Positions 24,272-38,142 of a DNA stretch of 64,000 bases are shown piece by piece; within the stretch, counting starts at the first letter, position 1, and each line of letters begins with the position of its first letter. The stretch lies in NCBI RefSeq assembly GCF_035594125.1, contig NW_026973707.1:570001-634000 (forward strand). The letters run 5' to 3'. The position numbers were made by a program, and so were the translations under genes. The DNA is from Scylla paramamosain. Its lineage: Eukaryota > Arthropoda > Malacostraca > Decapoda > Portunidae. The notes beneath the pieces were generated by a model. That model had not been told where the DNA came from and made no database searches. It worked only from the letters and a program-made list of their open reading frames with translations.

Positions 24272-24490
24272 GCCGGTGTTCTGAAAGACTTTGCTCTGCC
24301 ATCACGATTGTCTTCAAAGACCACAGAAGTGATTACTCACTTTCTCTGAACTGTCCCGATTAATAAGGCTGAACTACTGTAATTCCTATCACTGCAATCA
24401 CGAACACACGCTTGGAAATGCCAGTAATTCCCACGAGAGCCTGTTAAAGGTTGTCCAGATAAGACGCGGAAGCATTTCAGAATCCGCACA
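24272..24490 (+). mobile_element. MITE-A copy 8 (divergent)
   Basis: GGTGTTCTGAAAGACTTTGC at the left and AAGCATTTCAGAATCCGC at the right. The interior is the most diverged of the family. Confidence 0.6.
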
Positions 24491-24939
24491 TAATATACGT
24501 ACATCACACTGTTATCACTGGACCCTACTGACGGAAATAATTCACCTGTTTGTTAGAGTATTCCCGAAAAACGACGTAACACGGCCTCTCAAACCCATAG
24601 TAGCCTCCATTTACACACCACCAAAAAGAAAACAAGTTGTTATGTACGTACTTCCAACTTAATACAGGACGGAATACTTATAATATAAGTATTCCGATCT
24701 CTGGAAAAATATGCCGAAAAATAGATTGAAAAAATAAATAAAAAGCGAAAGAAATAAAAAATATATATATATATAAAGAAAATGAAAAAATAAGAAAATA
24801 GAAAAATGATGAAAAAAATAAGTAAATACAGTAAATGCTAACAAAAAAAAATAAATAAATAAAATGGAAAAATAATTTTAAAAAATCCGTAGAGCACATG
24901 GCAATAAAGGCAGCAGCGGTTGGTAGTGATGCATGCATG

Positions 24940-25485
24940 GCTAAGAAGACTGAGGAAAGTAATGAGAAGGTATGAGAAGAGGACCCGATGGGCTGCACTG
25001 AAGGCTGGCCAAGAAGCAAGAGTTCAAGACCAAGGTGCCACACACAGTGAAACTAAACACAGAGCGGTTCCAGGACTGGTGGAAGAAGAGTGCGGGGATC
25101 TTGAGAGGAGTGGATAGAGAAGTACTGGGAGAAACGTGTGGAAAGTCACGCACAACTAGACAACAGTGGTGGTGGAGTGAACACGTCAACAATGCACTGA
25201 AAAGGACAAAGCAAATCAAGAAAGAGTGGGAGCAGAGCGGAACGAGGCAGAATAAGGTGGAATACAGAAGAGCAAAGAAGTTTAGCAGGGAAAGCAGTGG
25301 CGGTGGCTAAGGCTGAGGCATGTCGTGATTTACTGGAAAAGCTGCAAACACCAGGAGGAGAGAAGAGAACATGCAGGATACCAAGGAGTAGGAACAAGCC
25401 AATAAAGGATGTAAATCATGCGAAGCAGATGAAGGATGCTACTGGTGTGGTGCTAACTGATATGAAGAAGGTACAGGCGACATGA
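24940..25485 (+). mobile_element. RTE-like LINE fragment between endonuclease and RT
   Basis: Two frames join: 25035-25294 (WWWSEHVNNALKRTKQIKKE, NKVEYRRAKKFSR) and 25297-25485 (AVAKAEACRDLLEKLQTPGG, NKPIKDVNHAKQMKDATGVV). The order 'WW-E-V..A...K' to 'AK.EA...L...L...EG' to 'KD......K' to 'G.VLTD' is the linker before the RT domain of RTE-type LINEs. One frameshift near 25296. The element is cut off on entering the A-rich satellite. Confidence 0.7.
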
Positions 25486-25499
25486 CTGACAGGAAGAAG

Positions 25500-28450
<2,951 letters not shown>

Positions 28451-28604
28451 CAAAAATTATTTAAGAAGTATGTGCAAAAAAAAAATAAATAAATAATGAA
28501 ATAAATAAATAGATAAATAAACAAAAATAAATAAAGAAAGAAGGAAAGAAAAATAAAAAAGTAATGAAAGTAAAAATGAAAAAAATATACTGTAATAAAA
28601 TTAA

Positions 28605-28605
<1 letters not shown>

Positions 28606-28698
<93 letters not shown>
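28606..28698. repeat. (TA)n microsatellite
   Basis: About 46 units. Confidence 0.95.
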
Positions 28699-28701
<3 letters not shown>

Positions 28702-28725
28702 AATAATATTATTATTATTATAACC

Positions 28726-28975
28726 ATTAATACTTCTACTACCACTACTACTACTACTATGTTTACAACCACCCTCGCTAGAGGCGAGTAGGTAGAAGAA
28801 AATAAGCAGTAAAATAACGGATTCATATGTGAAAAAATATAAAGAAAAAAGAAAAATCATCTACCCTACCTCTAGCGAGGGTGGTTGTAAACATGGTAGT
28901 GGTAGTAGCAGTAGTAGTGGTAGTAGAAGTATTAATGGGTAGTAGAAGTATTAATGGGTATAATAAAAATAATAT
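28726..28975. repeat. Inverted repeat with captured satellite segment
   Basis: Left arm at 28726-28780 (ATTAATACTTCTACTACCAC ... GTTTACAACCACCCTCGCTA) matches the reverse complement of 28870-28945. The loop (28793-28867) is a near-identical copy of satellite sequence at 27446-27513. The segment AGTAGAAGTATTAATGGGT is doubled in the right arm. Confidence 0.8.
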
Positions 28976-28995
28976 AATTATTTGATAATATAGTG

Positions 28996-29293
28996 TCCCT
29001 TGCAACTCTCACCTCCCGTGGAGGGGCACAGGGAGGTGTTGCTCTCTCACCTCCCGTGGGCAGCTCCGTCACCTATTGTGTGTTTGTTAGGCACACGTGG
29101 TGACGAAGCTCCATCACCACGTGGTGTTGTGTGCTTGTTAGGCACACGTGGCGATGGAGAGGATGCCCTTGAAGTTTCTTGGAGAGGATGCCCTTGAAGT
29201 TTCTTGTGAGTTCTGAGTGGGGTTTGAACCCCGGCGTCCCTCACTCAAAACTCCAAAGTCCATCACTCTACCCACTGGGCCACGAGGGCCCAT
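28996..29293 (-). mobile_element. tRNA-derived SINE (minus strand)
   Basis: Reading from 29290 downwards: GGCCCTCGTGGCCCAGTGGG + TAGAG (acceptor stem and A box), then GCCGGGGTTCAAACCCC (B box), then a non-tRNA body. The body contains a tandem GATGCCCTTGAAGTTTCTTG pair (+ strand, 29164-29203) and a duplicated TTGTTAGGCACACGTGG phrase. Pol III promoter boxes are well kept. Confidence 0.75.
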
Positions 29294-30129
29294 AATAGTA
29301 GGTGTAAAGTTGGGGTATTTCCCCGTATTATTTTCACGTCACTAAATATCACTGTAGCTTAATGATACTTTTTGTGTAGATGCGTACTGTCGTGAAACAT
29401 GTTCATGAGGAGTTACAACCAGATTTATGAAAAAGAAAAAATAGAAAAATAAAAATATGTAAAATAGAAGATGGTCTTGCTAATTGCAACATAACTCTTC
29501 AACCTTTTAATTCAGTCAGTGTTTGAAGTAGTTCGTCATGCAGGGGAGCATTTTTTCTACGTCTGTCAATAACTACTTTTTTTAACAAGTCGTCGTAAAA
29601 TTAATATTTATTAGAATAATTATTAGAAAACATTTTTTATTCGTATGAAAAATATTTTCTTAAATGTTTTCTTTTATTTTGATAAGAAAAAAAAAGGGTC
29701 AGTGTCGATCATAGAGCATTTATCTATAAACAACAACAAAAAGTATGAAAAGCTGTTGATGAATGTGAAGGACGTGTGAGCAAGAGTGCAAATGACTGCA
29801 TCTCCAGAAAACGGCGCCTGCCCCTCGCTCTGCTGACTGCGTGCCTCGCACTTTTCTCTTGGCGGGTGTTTCATCGTGCCATCCAATACATGCAGGCGTC
29901 TCAAAGTGTTTGCTGAGACAGGTGTGCCAGTGTCGCTGTAGACATTGCTCTCTGTGTGCCCAGGCCTGAGATGTGACGCTGCCTGTGCCGCGGCAAAGTC
30001 CACCCTTGCTTTCATGGCTCTCTTGTGTTGCGCAAGAGAACCAAATGTTGTGGTGCACGGACTCCTTGTCTTTTGGCTTTTGTTACCTGGACATCACAGT
30101 ACATACATGTGTACTTAGTGAAGTATAAA

Positions 30130-30132
<3 letters not shown>
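29294..30132. other. No gene recognised
   Basis: AT-rich then mixed unique DNA. Short overlapping minus-strand frames at 29674-30058 lack motifs. Confidence 0.4.

Positions 30133-30210
<78 letters not shown>
30133..30210. repeat. (CT)n microsatellite
   Basis: About 39 units, abutting the left edge of the second satellite block. Confidence 0.95.
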
Positions 30211-30211
<1 letters not shown>

Positions 30212-30213
<2 letters not shown>

Positions 30214-31880
30214 CAATTATGTGCATAATTATAAAAACCGTAACTTGCTCAGGAGAATGAAAGAAAGGAAAGAAAAACGTTGAAGAAAAATATGCATATA
30301 TCATGTGTGAAAGAAAAAACTTGATCATGAAAAAAATAAAGAAAAGAAATAAATATAAGATAACACAAGTTAAAAAGAATGAAAAACGTAACTTAGAGTT
30401 TAGAAAAAAAAAGAAAAAAGGAAAATTCAAAGAAAAAGTAAAATACGTGCTGTAATAATATTATCGATGTTTGTGTGGAAAGCGTAACTTGATCAAGAGG
30501 ATAAAAAAAAAAAAAAAAAATAGGAAAAAAGGAGAAGGTAGTAAAATTATGTATGGAAAACAAAACCTGAAAATTAAAAAAAAGAAAAGAAAAAATAAAA
30601 ACAATAAGATATGCAGTAAAATTAAGGATGCCTGTGTGAAAAAGAAAGACAGCGTGAAGAAGAAGATGAATTGTGTGTTTTCCTGCAAGAATCTGAGCCT
30701 TGCTTGTCACGCAGGAAGAACATTTTCTCTGTGAAATAAATGAAAAAAAAAAAAAAAAAGAAAGACAGCGTGAAGAAGAGGATTAATTGTGTGTTTTCCT
30801 GCAAGAATGTGAGCCTTGCTTGTCACGCAGGAAGAACATTTTCTCTGTGAAATAAATGAAAAAAAAAAAAAGAAAGACAGCGTGAAGAAGAGGATTAATT
30901 GTGTGTTTTCCTGCAAGAATGTGAGCCTTGCTTGTCACGCAGGAAGAACATTTTCTCTGTGAAATAAAAAAAAAAACAGGAAAAAAAGAAAATAATGTAT
31001 CAAAATTTTACATATGTGTGTGAAAAACGTTCCCCAAAAAGAATTAAAACAGGAAAAGAAAAACCAACAAAATATAAACCAAAATAATGGATGCATTTGT
31101 GAAAAAAATAAAGGAAATAAATACGCAATGTGGATGTTTGTGTGAACAGCGGGATTTGTCCGAGAGGGAAAACAAGGAAAAGAAAATGTGAAATATGTGA
31201 AAAATATATCTTTCAAGAGAATGAAAAAATAAAAACGTGAAAATGTGAATAAAAAAATAATAAAGAAGAAAAACAAGATATTGTAATACAATTATGTATG
31301 TGTGTGAAAACCGTAACGTAAAAAAATAAAACAGAAAAAAAGAAATAAAAAAATTAGTAAGGTTATGTATATCAATGGGAAAAACGGAACTTGAAAAGGA
31401 CAAAAAAGAAAAAAAAAAATGTAGTAAAATTATTGAAGCATGTGTGAAAAAGTTAATTTGATGGAGAGGATAAATTAACTTTTTTTCCTACATAAACTTG
31501 AGCCTTGCTTTTCATGCGGCAAGAAAAACAAATGTAAAACAATGGACGTCTTTGTAAAAAAATGCAAAGAAAAAAAATGTAACAATTATGGATGGATTCA
31601 TCCAAGAGAATGAAATTACACGAAGGAAAACGAAAATACGAAGAAATGTGAAAAAGATATGTGAAGAAAATCATTAAATAAAAAACGCTAAAAAGATTAA
31701 AAAAAAAAAAAAAAGAATATTTTATAATAAAATTATGTATATAAGTGTGAAAACCGTAGCTTGTTCAAGAGGATGAAATAAAGAAAAAAAAAAAAAAGAG
31801 AATATATGTTCCTGAATATATGTATATAGTGTGTGTAAAAAAAAGAAACTTGAAGAATAAAGAAAAAAATAAAATAAAAA
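30212..31880 (+). repeat. A-rich complex satellite, block 2 (duplicate of 25580-27040)
   Basis: Collinear with block 1 in the same orientation, from ACAATTATGTGCATAATTAT (cf. 25580) to CCTGAATATATGTATATAGT (cf. 26970). Most differences are A-run lengths. A ~113-bp unit around GTGTTTTCCTGCAAGAATSTG, single at 26012 in block 1, is tandemly triplicated at 30645-30970. Confidence 0.85.
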
Positions 31881-31884
31881 ACAT

Positions 31885-32379
31885 CTTTCCCGACTGTTAA
31901 CTTGGTGTACTCTTCAGGAATAACATAGCCAGTGCGAGTCAGGGGAATTGGAGGAGCTTGTTGAGCGTCCTGTCGTCACTGCCGCACGTAGCGGCTCGTA
32001 GTAGATGTGGACGGCACATGAGCCAGTGAATGTTCATCCACTTTTGACAAAACGTTAGCCACCAAAGCACGAGAAGATTCTTGAGTAGAAGTAGCATCAT
32101 CTTTCAGCTCGCCCATGGCCTCCCTCGCCTTCACAGCCGCAGCAGTCGTGGAATGATTGTGCCCGTTCGCACTTTCACGATAGTGAAGGTTTCATCCCCT
32201 ACTGTTGTGCGAACACGAGCCTTGCATGCAGTAACCTCACATCGCCAGTATTGCTTGGTTCCATCGGCGTTTTTCTTCTGTGCAGCGTAGATGAAGTTAA
32301 GATCATCAACAAGCTTTTCCCTGCCACGGCTTGATAGGATTGTGTGCGGCATGTTGCTCTGACTGTGGTGGCCCACGTA
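31885..32379 (-). pseudogene. FLYWCH zinc-finger / MULE-type transposase 5' part, broken
   Basis: On the minus strand a pyrimidine-rich acceptor ending CAG (32382-32380) opens YVGHHSQSNMPHTILSSRG, REKLVDDLNFIYAAQ, then YWRCEVTACKARVRTTVG: the RG...F.Y / YWRC / C.AR.R order of the FLYWCH zinc finger. The expected terminal HNH is present only after a one-base frame change near 32160. Downstream, VIPEEYTKL follows an in-frame TGA (31978-31976). FLYWCH N-termini are common in MULE-type transposases and their host derivatives. Truncated by the A-rich satellite at ~31885. Function, if any, unknown. Confidence 0.7.
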
Positions 32380-32474
32380 CTGAAAAGTGAAAATAGAAAA
32401 CCGAACCAGTGAACGGTAGTCAAGCTAACAACATGATGTATCAAATCATGATTCGAACAACACACTCACACAAC

Positions 32475-32500
32475 ATCACACACACACACACACACACATT
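32475..32500. repeat. (CA)n microsatellite
   Basis: Short CA run upstream of the FLYWCH exon. Confidence 0.85.
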
Positions 32501-32555
32501 GATGGTCGGATCTTGTCGTAGTAATGGAGTTTCGTAACTAACGCGACAAAAATAC

Positions 32556-32672
32556 AGCCAAGGGAACGAATCACCCTAGGGGACAAATAACCCTAGGGTT
32601 CCAATCCTCCAGGGATGAATACCCCGGGGATGAAGCAACCGGGACATTTCACCCGGGGACGAATCACCCTAG
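32556..32672. repeat. ~17-bp minisatellite with CCTAGG/CCCGGG cores
   Basis: Imperfect repeats of GGGACGAATCACCCTAG: successive units end CCCTAGG, CCCTAGGG, CCAGG, CCCCGGG, CCGGG, CCCGGGG, CCCTAG. Confidence 0.75.
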
Positions 32673-32676
32673 AACC

Positions 32677-32707
<31 letters not shown>

Positions 32708-32838
32708 ATGGTAATATTGATAATAGTAGTAGTAGTAGTAGTAGTAGTGATGGTGGTGGTGGTAGTAATATTGATATTAATAGTGTAGTAGTAGTAGTAG
32801 TAGTAGTAATGGTGGTGATGATGGTGTTAGTAATATCG

Positions 32839-32869
<31 letters not shown>

Positions 32870-32905
32870 CAGTAATAGTAGTAGTAGTAGCAGCAGCAGC
32901 AGCAT
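32673..32905. repeat. (GTA)n / (GCA)n trinucleotide block
   Basis: Four to five runs of GTA separated by GGTGGTGATGGTAATATTGA-type spacers, then CAG units. The spacer itself repeats, so this is a higher-order simple repeat. Confidence 0.9.
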
Positions 32906-33559
32906 ATGTTTGTTAATGGAATCGGCAACGATAAGGTCATCTCCCCCATCCTAACAAAATAATACAACGGTAATCGGTAATAAATCATCAATGGAGTTTC
33001 ACATTACAATAACCTGTAACATGGAATCATAAATATTCCTCATATCACATCATTAAGTCGTTACTAATAACAAAAACTTAACTATTGTAATATACAATTA
33101 TATATAACACAAAAATAAAACGAACATTCCCCGTAACATTTCATAAACCACAATACAAAAATAACAAGCCTGACTGCCCAGTTCTCTTGCAGTGCTTTTA
33201 TTTATTGTTTTTTTTTTTTTTTTTCTGTAGTGTTATTAATCCCCAACCTATGTTCGTGCGCCCCTATGCACTGTTTTGTAACCAACCTTTCTTTAATAAA
33301 CTGTTAAACTGCGACTGATGTACAGGCACAGTACAAGGTTTTCGGTACAGGTCAGAGTACGTTTCAGAAAAGATGGGATTGCTATTTTTGCTGTTCGAAC
33401 TTTCATAGGTTTCGAGACGTGAGCTCGAGGCGATGAAGGGTCGAGCTTGAGGGACTTCCCATTTTTCATTGTGTGTGTCGTGGTGGCGAGGAGCGGTGGT
33501 GTAGCTTCCTTTGACTCCTCCTGCTCCTCCTTTCTTTTCCCCCTTTAGTCTTTTTTAAC
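32906..33559. other. No gene recognised
   Basis: AT-rich unique sequence with a T-run at 33209-33225. Confidence 0.45.
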
Positions 33560-33714
33560 GCTTGTCCTCGTGTCCCTCTTCCTCCTCGTTGCCTTTCCAT
33601 CGTTATCGTTATCATCATCCTCGCTCTCTCCGCCGGCCTTGTGTTCCTCACCTTACATCTGCAGATGGGGCTCACCCTCCTCTTCCTTTTTCTGCTGCTT
33701 CAACGCTTCTCGAT

Positions 33715-33890
33715 TTTAGTTTTCTTTCTCCTCGTTCTCATCTTTTATCTTGTCCTCACCACTCCTCTCCACACGAACAAGGACACACACACGCCACACT
33801 GTCACTGTCGATCCGGTGTCATTGCAACGTCTTGTTCAGGTGAGTTTCAAGCCTTGTATTAAACAGTGGAAGTTTGCTTATCTCGTTGCA

Positions 33891-33932
<42 letters not shown>
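33715..33932 (+). repeat. Family C dispersed repeat, copy 1, with (GT)n
   Basis: Shares CCTCACCAC...ACACGCCAC and CAGGTGAGTTTCAAGCCTTG with copies near 37185, 42420 and 43385. Followed by a GT run (33895-33932). Confidence 0.5.
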
Positions 33933-33935
<3 letters not shown>

Positions 33936-34873
33936 GTTTTCATGATGTTTATAGATAACTTTGATAAGTTTTTGTTTCATATTTCCAAGTTGGATGTAGT
34001 TCTTAAACAGTTTTTATGTAGTTTTCATGATTTTTATGGGTAAGTTTTGTTTTCATATTTCAAAGATACACGTATATCTATTTTCGTTTTTTTTAAATGT
34101 TGGTAATGGTACTCAGACTCTTTACGTCCCTCCATCATCACCAGTTTGCTTGTTTTCTCCCTCGCTTCTCCACTCGTTGGCATTTTCTCCTCCTCCCTCA
34201 CTGCTTCCTTGTTCTCTTCCTCCATCCTTCGCTCGTTCCTCGTTTTGCACCCTTCCAAACACTCCTTTATGTACTTCTCTATCTTCCCTCTTGCCTCTTC
34301 TCAAGTTAATTTGTTCCTGCATCAGTAGTGAGATTTTAAAATATTTGGTAGTATTCCCAGTATCACGTGAACATTGATAATTTTTCCAATAGGTTTACAA
34401 TTATTACCCTTCATCTTCTTTCCATCCTGCCCCCTGCCACCTTCCCTGCCTCCACCCGTGCCTCCTTCCTCAGACTCTACCCCCTGCTGGCCTCTGTTAC
34501 TTCTTGCTGCTTTCCTCTCTCCTTCCTCCTCCTCCACTGTTCTTTCTTTGCCTGTCAGTTGGTTTCTTGCAGCATTCCACCGTTTTCCTTCTCCCTCCCT
34601 CCGCTCTAAACGTCAAGATGATAAATTTTGTTCTCTTGTTCGTTTGCTGTCTCCTGTCTACCACTTCTCTCTCCCCTTTCCTCCCTCCCTCTTCAGAGAT
34701 TTATTTCCTTCACTGGTGGATGGAGAGTTGTGCATCGTGGAAGGAGGAGAGGGTGGGGAGGGGAGTAAGGGAATGTTAGATGGCTAAGTTAGATGTACTG
34801 GGCTTCATTATCGCTTCTTTTCATGGTAATTTGGTGGTATTAACTGGTGGTACTACTACTACTACTACTACTA

Positions 34874-34911
<38 letters not shown>

Positions 34912-35904
34912 AGGATACAAGCTCTTCAAGGATCATTCGGTCCCTCGTTTTCCCCCTGATTCACGTGTTTCCTCCTTTACTCGTTAACTAGTTACTTCCT
35001 TTTCTCCACGCCTCCATCCCCATCCTCTTCTCCTTCCCTACTTTCTCTCCTCGTCCCTCCACCTCCTCGTCCCCCTCTTCGTTTCCCTTCCTCCCTCCCT
35101 CCTAGAATTGCCTCCCAACTATTTCGGAATTAATCGTAAATCGTCCTTCTGGTGATTCATGGTTTAAAATATTATAATTTACGTGATGCTTGTTAATGTT
35201 AAAAGTTCCTTGAATACTGGCAATGTACGCGACGTGCGTCTCGCTGATATATTTTTTATCATCCTCTTCGCGCTTCCAACTTCTGCCCTGAATGTTTCTC
35301 TTTCCCTTTCCCTCTTTTCTTTAACTAACCCTCTGTTATGATCCCCACCTTTGCGTCTTTTTTTTTTTTTTTTTTCATCCGCCACCACCTTCTCTGTCTG
35401 TCTGTCTGTCTGTCTGTCTGTGCCTCGCCCCTTTCTGTTTATCTTTGTCTATCTCTTGTCTGTCTTTCTTTCTCTGTCAGCGTCTGCCTCTCGTCGATTC
35501 CCTTTCAGTTTTCTGTTATCGCTTATTCGTACGTGTGATAAATTACACAGATCTTTATAATTTCTTGTTTCACTTCCAAAAGCTGCTAGTATATTTACTC
35601 CATTGCTGTCTCGGTGCAAGTTTTCAAGTCCTTGAAATAATTAGGCAGTCAGTTATTTGTTATTGACGAGGATTACGGAACAACAACAATAACGAATGAA
35701 CGCTTTTAGATGGTTGTGATACGTATACCACCTGTTTACCAAATATAATAATAGGAGCTTCAACTCTTGCGATCCGTATTCAAACATTTACTATAGTTCT
35801 TGTTAACACAGAAAATTAAGCCATTATAAGTGTTAGAGATTACACAAATTTCTTTGGTTTGTAACAGGAAACCGGAACAAGGAAACATGAAAGTTGGCTG
35901 TGGC
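33933..35904. other. Pyrimidine-rich DNA, no gene recognised; (TTA)n
   Basis: 34100-35110 is strongly TC-biased. Open frames in all phases are low-complexity Ser/Pro/Leu. (ACT)n/(TTA)n at 34850-34910, (TCTG)n at 35393-35420. Confidence 0.5.
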
Positions 35905-35908
35905 TGTG

Positions 35909-35912
35909 GTGA

Positions 35913-35987
<75 letters not shown>

Positions 35988-35988
35988 T
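35909..35988. repeat. (CGG)n-(CGA)n trinucleotide run
   Basis: GC-rich island-like run of CGG then CGA units. All frames encode homopolymers. Confidence 0.9.
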
Positions 35989-36283
35989 GTGGCGTGGCGA
36001 GCGGGTTTCTGCAGTATCCCTCTCCTTCCCGTTTTCTGTTATTCCCCGTTCTCTTCCTCCGCCTCGTGTACTGCTACTCGCTCTTGTACGGTGACTTTTT
36101 TTTTTCCTTCGTTGCAATATTTTGTCTGTTTTCTCTTTTCTTCTCGTGCTTTTTATTCACATTATTATTTCTTATTCTATTTTGTTTATTTTGTGTGTTT
36201 GTACGTGTGTATTTTCCTCTTCCACATTTTATTTGGATTTTCTTAATTTTTCTCGTATTTTTCTATTCTCCTATTCTTCCTTG

Positions 36284-36287
<4 letters not shown>

Positions 36288-36325
<38 letters not shown>
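36288..36325. repeat. (CA)n microsatellite
   Basis: Directly precedes the SINE at 36322. Confidence 0.9.
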
Positions 36326-36326
<1 letters not shown>

Positions 36327-36505
36327 GCGTAGTGTAGTGGTTGTTAGCACGCTCGGCTCACAACCAAGAAGGCCTGGGTTCGAATCCCGGGAGCGACGAG
36401 GCAAATGGGTGAGCCTCTTAATGTGTAGCCCCTGTTCACCTAGTAGCAAGTAGGTAAGGGATGTAACCCGAGGGGTTGTGACCTCGCTGTTTCGGTGTGT
36501 GGTCA
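36322..36505 (+). mobile_element. tRNA(Val-like)-derived SINE, well preserved
   Basis: tRNA-like head: GCGTAGTGTAGTGGTTGTTA (A box), anticodon arm CTCGGCTCACAACCAAG (loop CTCACAA, CAC = Val), and CTGGGTTCGAATCCCGGG (B box and T arm). Followed by a body GAGGCAAATGGGTGAGCCTC...GTTCACCTAGTAGCAAGTAG and GTAACCCGAGGGGTTGTGAC. Flanked by CA runs on both sides. The body phrase resembles a common decapod SINE (from memory). Confidence 0.85.
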
Positions 36506-36605
36506 CACACACACACACACACACTTCATCGTCTCTTACTACCGATGCCGTTGCTATGACAAGTATTTTATATTAAATTAATTTATTATTTATTAATTTA
36601 TTCGC

Positions 36606-36607
<2 letters not shown>

Positions 36608-36655
<48 letters not shown>
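36608..36655. repeat. (TTA)n microsatellite
   Basis: About 16 units in an AT-rich stretch that continues to 36770. Confidence 0.9.
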
Positions 36656-36657
<2 letters not shown>

Positions 36658-37179
36658 ATAATTTGCATATTTATTTATCTACATATATTATTTATCTACA
36701 TATTATTTTTATTTCATTATTATTATTGTTATTTATTTTATTTATTTATTTTTATTTTGTGTGTGTGTGTCGGGGATGAGTTTTACAGCTCTCATCGCAA
36801 GTTGTATTAAAATTCAATAGCCACATTTGCTCGCTCGTGTATATATTGTTTAGTGTTATCAGCGGTTCTTAAGAAACAGGATTTTAAGAGATTATAAACT
36901 TTACGTGATATTAAGTTTTGTTTGGTTAACACTTGATGCGCTTCATCCTTCTCTCGCTCTTTGTTCGTGTTTCATTCTCTTTCCTCATGTAAACTGCTGT
37001 CCTCATTCGTTTGTTCCCTTCTTTTATGCACTTCAACCATCCAGCCACAATTTCTCGGTTGCCTCTGCACTTGTGTTGTTGTCTTGTTCATCTTGTATTC
37101 TAAGGCAATGGAACAGTCCGTTGATTTCTGTTGCTATTTTTAAATTCTTCCACTATATACATTTTTCATAGATTTTCCT

Positions 37180-37333
37180 CACCACACGCCACCACCGTCC
37201 CTGTTGATGCTGCGTCAACTTTATTGGTGAGCCTTGCGTCCCAAACCTTTTTTTTCCCTCTCTCCTGTATTCCTCACCGCTCGTTTAGGCTGTCATCTTT
37301 CCCTTCCCCTTTCTCTTTCTTTTCACCACTTTC

Positions 37334-37415
<82 letters not shown>

Positions 37416-37580
37416 TTGGAATAAATTATTTAAAAATATCGTGTTTATTTACGTGATTTTTTTTTCTCATGCTTTTTTTGTCCCCATTTCCTTTCTCTCA
37501 GCTTCCATTTATTTTTCTTGAATAAATTCTAAAGCGTTAAAGCAAGAGAGCAAGATACCGAGAGAACAATATCTGCGTGT
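37180..37580 (+). repeat. Family C dispersed repeat, copy 2, with (CT)n
   Basis: CCTCACCACACGCCACCACC, TTTATTGGTGAGCCTTGCGTC, CACCGCTCGTTTAGGCTGTC, then (CT)n at 37338-37410. After the microsatellite, AAGCAAGAGAGCAAGATACC + GAGAGAACAATAT matches 43160. Confidence 0.65.
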
Positions 37581-38030
37581 AATGTTCACCACCACGGTCT
37601 TGGAGATCACGTGTTAGACCAAAGCGAGCTATATATGTATACACCTCAGGGAAAGCGTAGAGTTCATGGCATCCCGACCAGTGAGTAAGCCTGGGATTTT
37701 TCTTAAACCACTCATCTAATCCTGTTTTTCATGTAGGAGGGGGTGAAGGAGAATATATCTGCTCCCTCTTCATGATCGCCTCTATATGAAATGGTGTGTA
37801 GAGGGCGCTGCAGTGGTGGAAACAACATTGAGAAACGTTCTTGCTATTTATGCAGTTTACAGAGCAAGCAGAAGGTCCATGACAACAGGGACACGATCAG
37901 AAGGTGCGTGAGTGTCAAAGGGTTGGTTGGTATTGAGATATTGGTGGAGGGTTATGAACTTAGCCATAATTTAAGGCCAAAAAAGTGGTGTACCCTGGTA
38001 ACACCCCCCCTCGGCCGGCAACCCAGCTTT

Positions 38031-38077
38031 TGCGCATGCGCACTGGCCCTTAGTTACGGGCGTCCATAGCAACCAAT
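38031..38077 (+). promoter_or_regulatory. Retrotransposon promoter motifs: NRF-1-like and CCAAT
   Basis: TGCGCATGCGCA (38031-38042) is a perfect palindrome fitting the NRF-1 consensus YGCGCAYGCGCR. CCATAGCAACC resembles an X-box half site and CCAAT lies at 38073-38077, ~70 bp before the ORF1 ATG. Binding is inference. Confidence 0.5.
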
Positions 38078-38142
38078 CCAACCCTGTGTACGCACACTTG
38101 TTTCCACCTGACTGAACACTGTGCGCTATAATATATAATACA

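Noticed and set aside
29205..29290. Functional tRNA gene
   Set aside because: Pol III boxes are good, but the anticodon and acceptor stems do not pair properly and a SINE body follows.
37791..38069. 92-codon frame upstream of ORF1 as a third retrotransposon ORF
   Set aside because: No motif, and it runs through the promoter-like region; better explained as 5' UTR.
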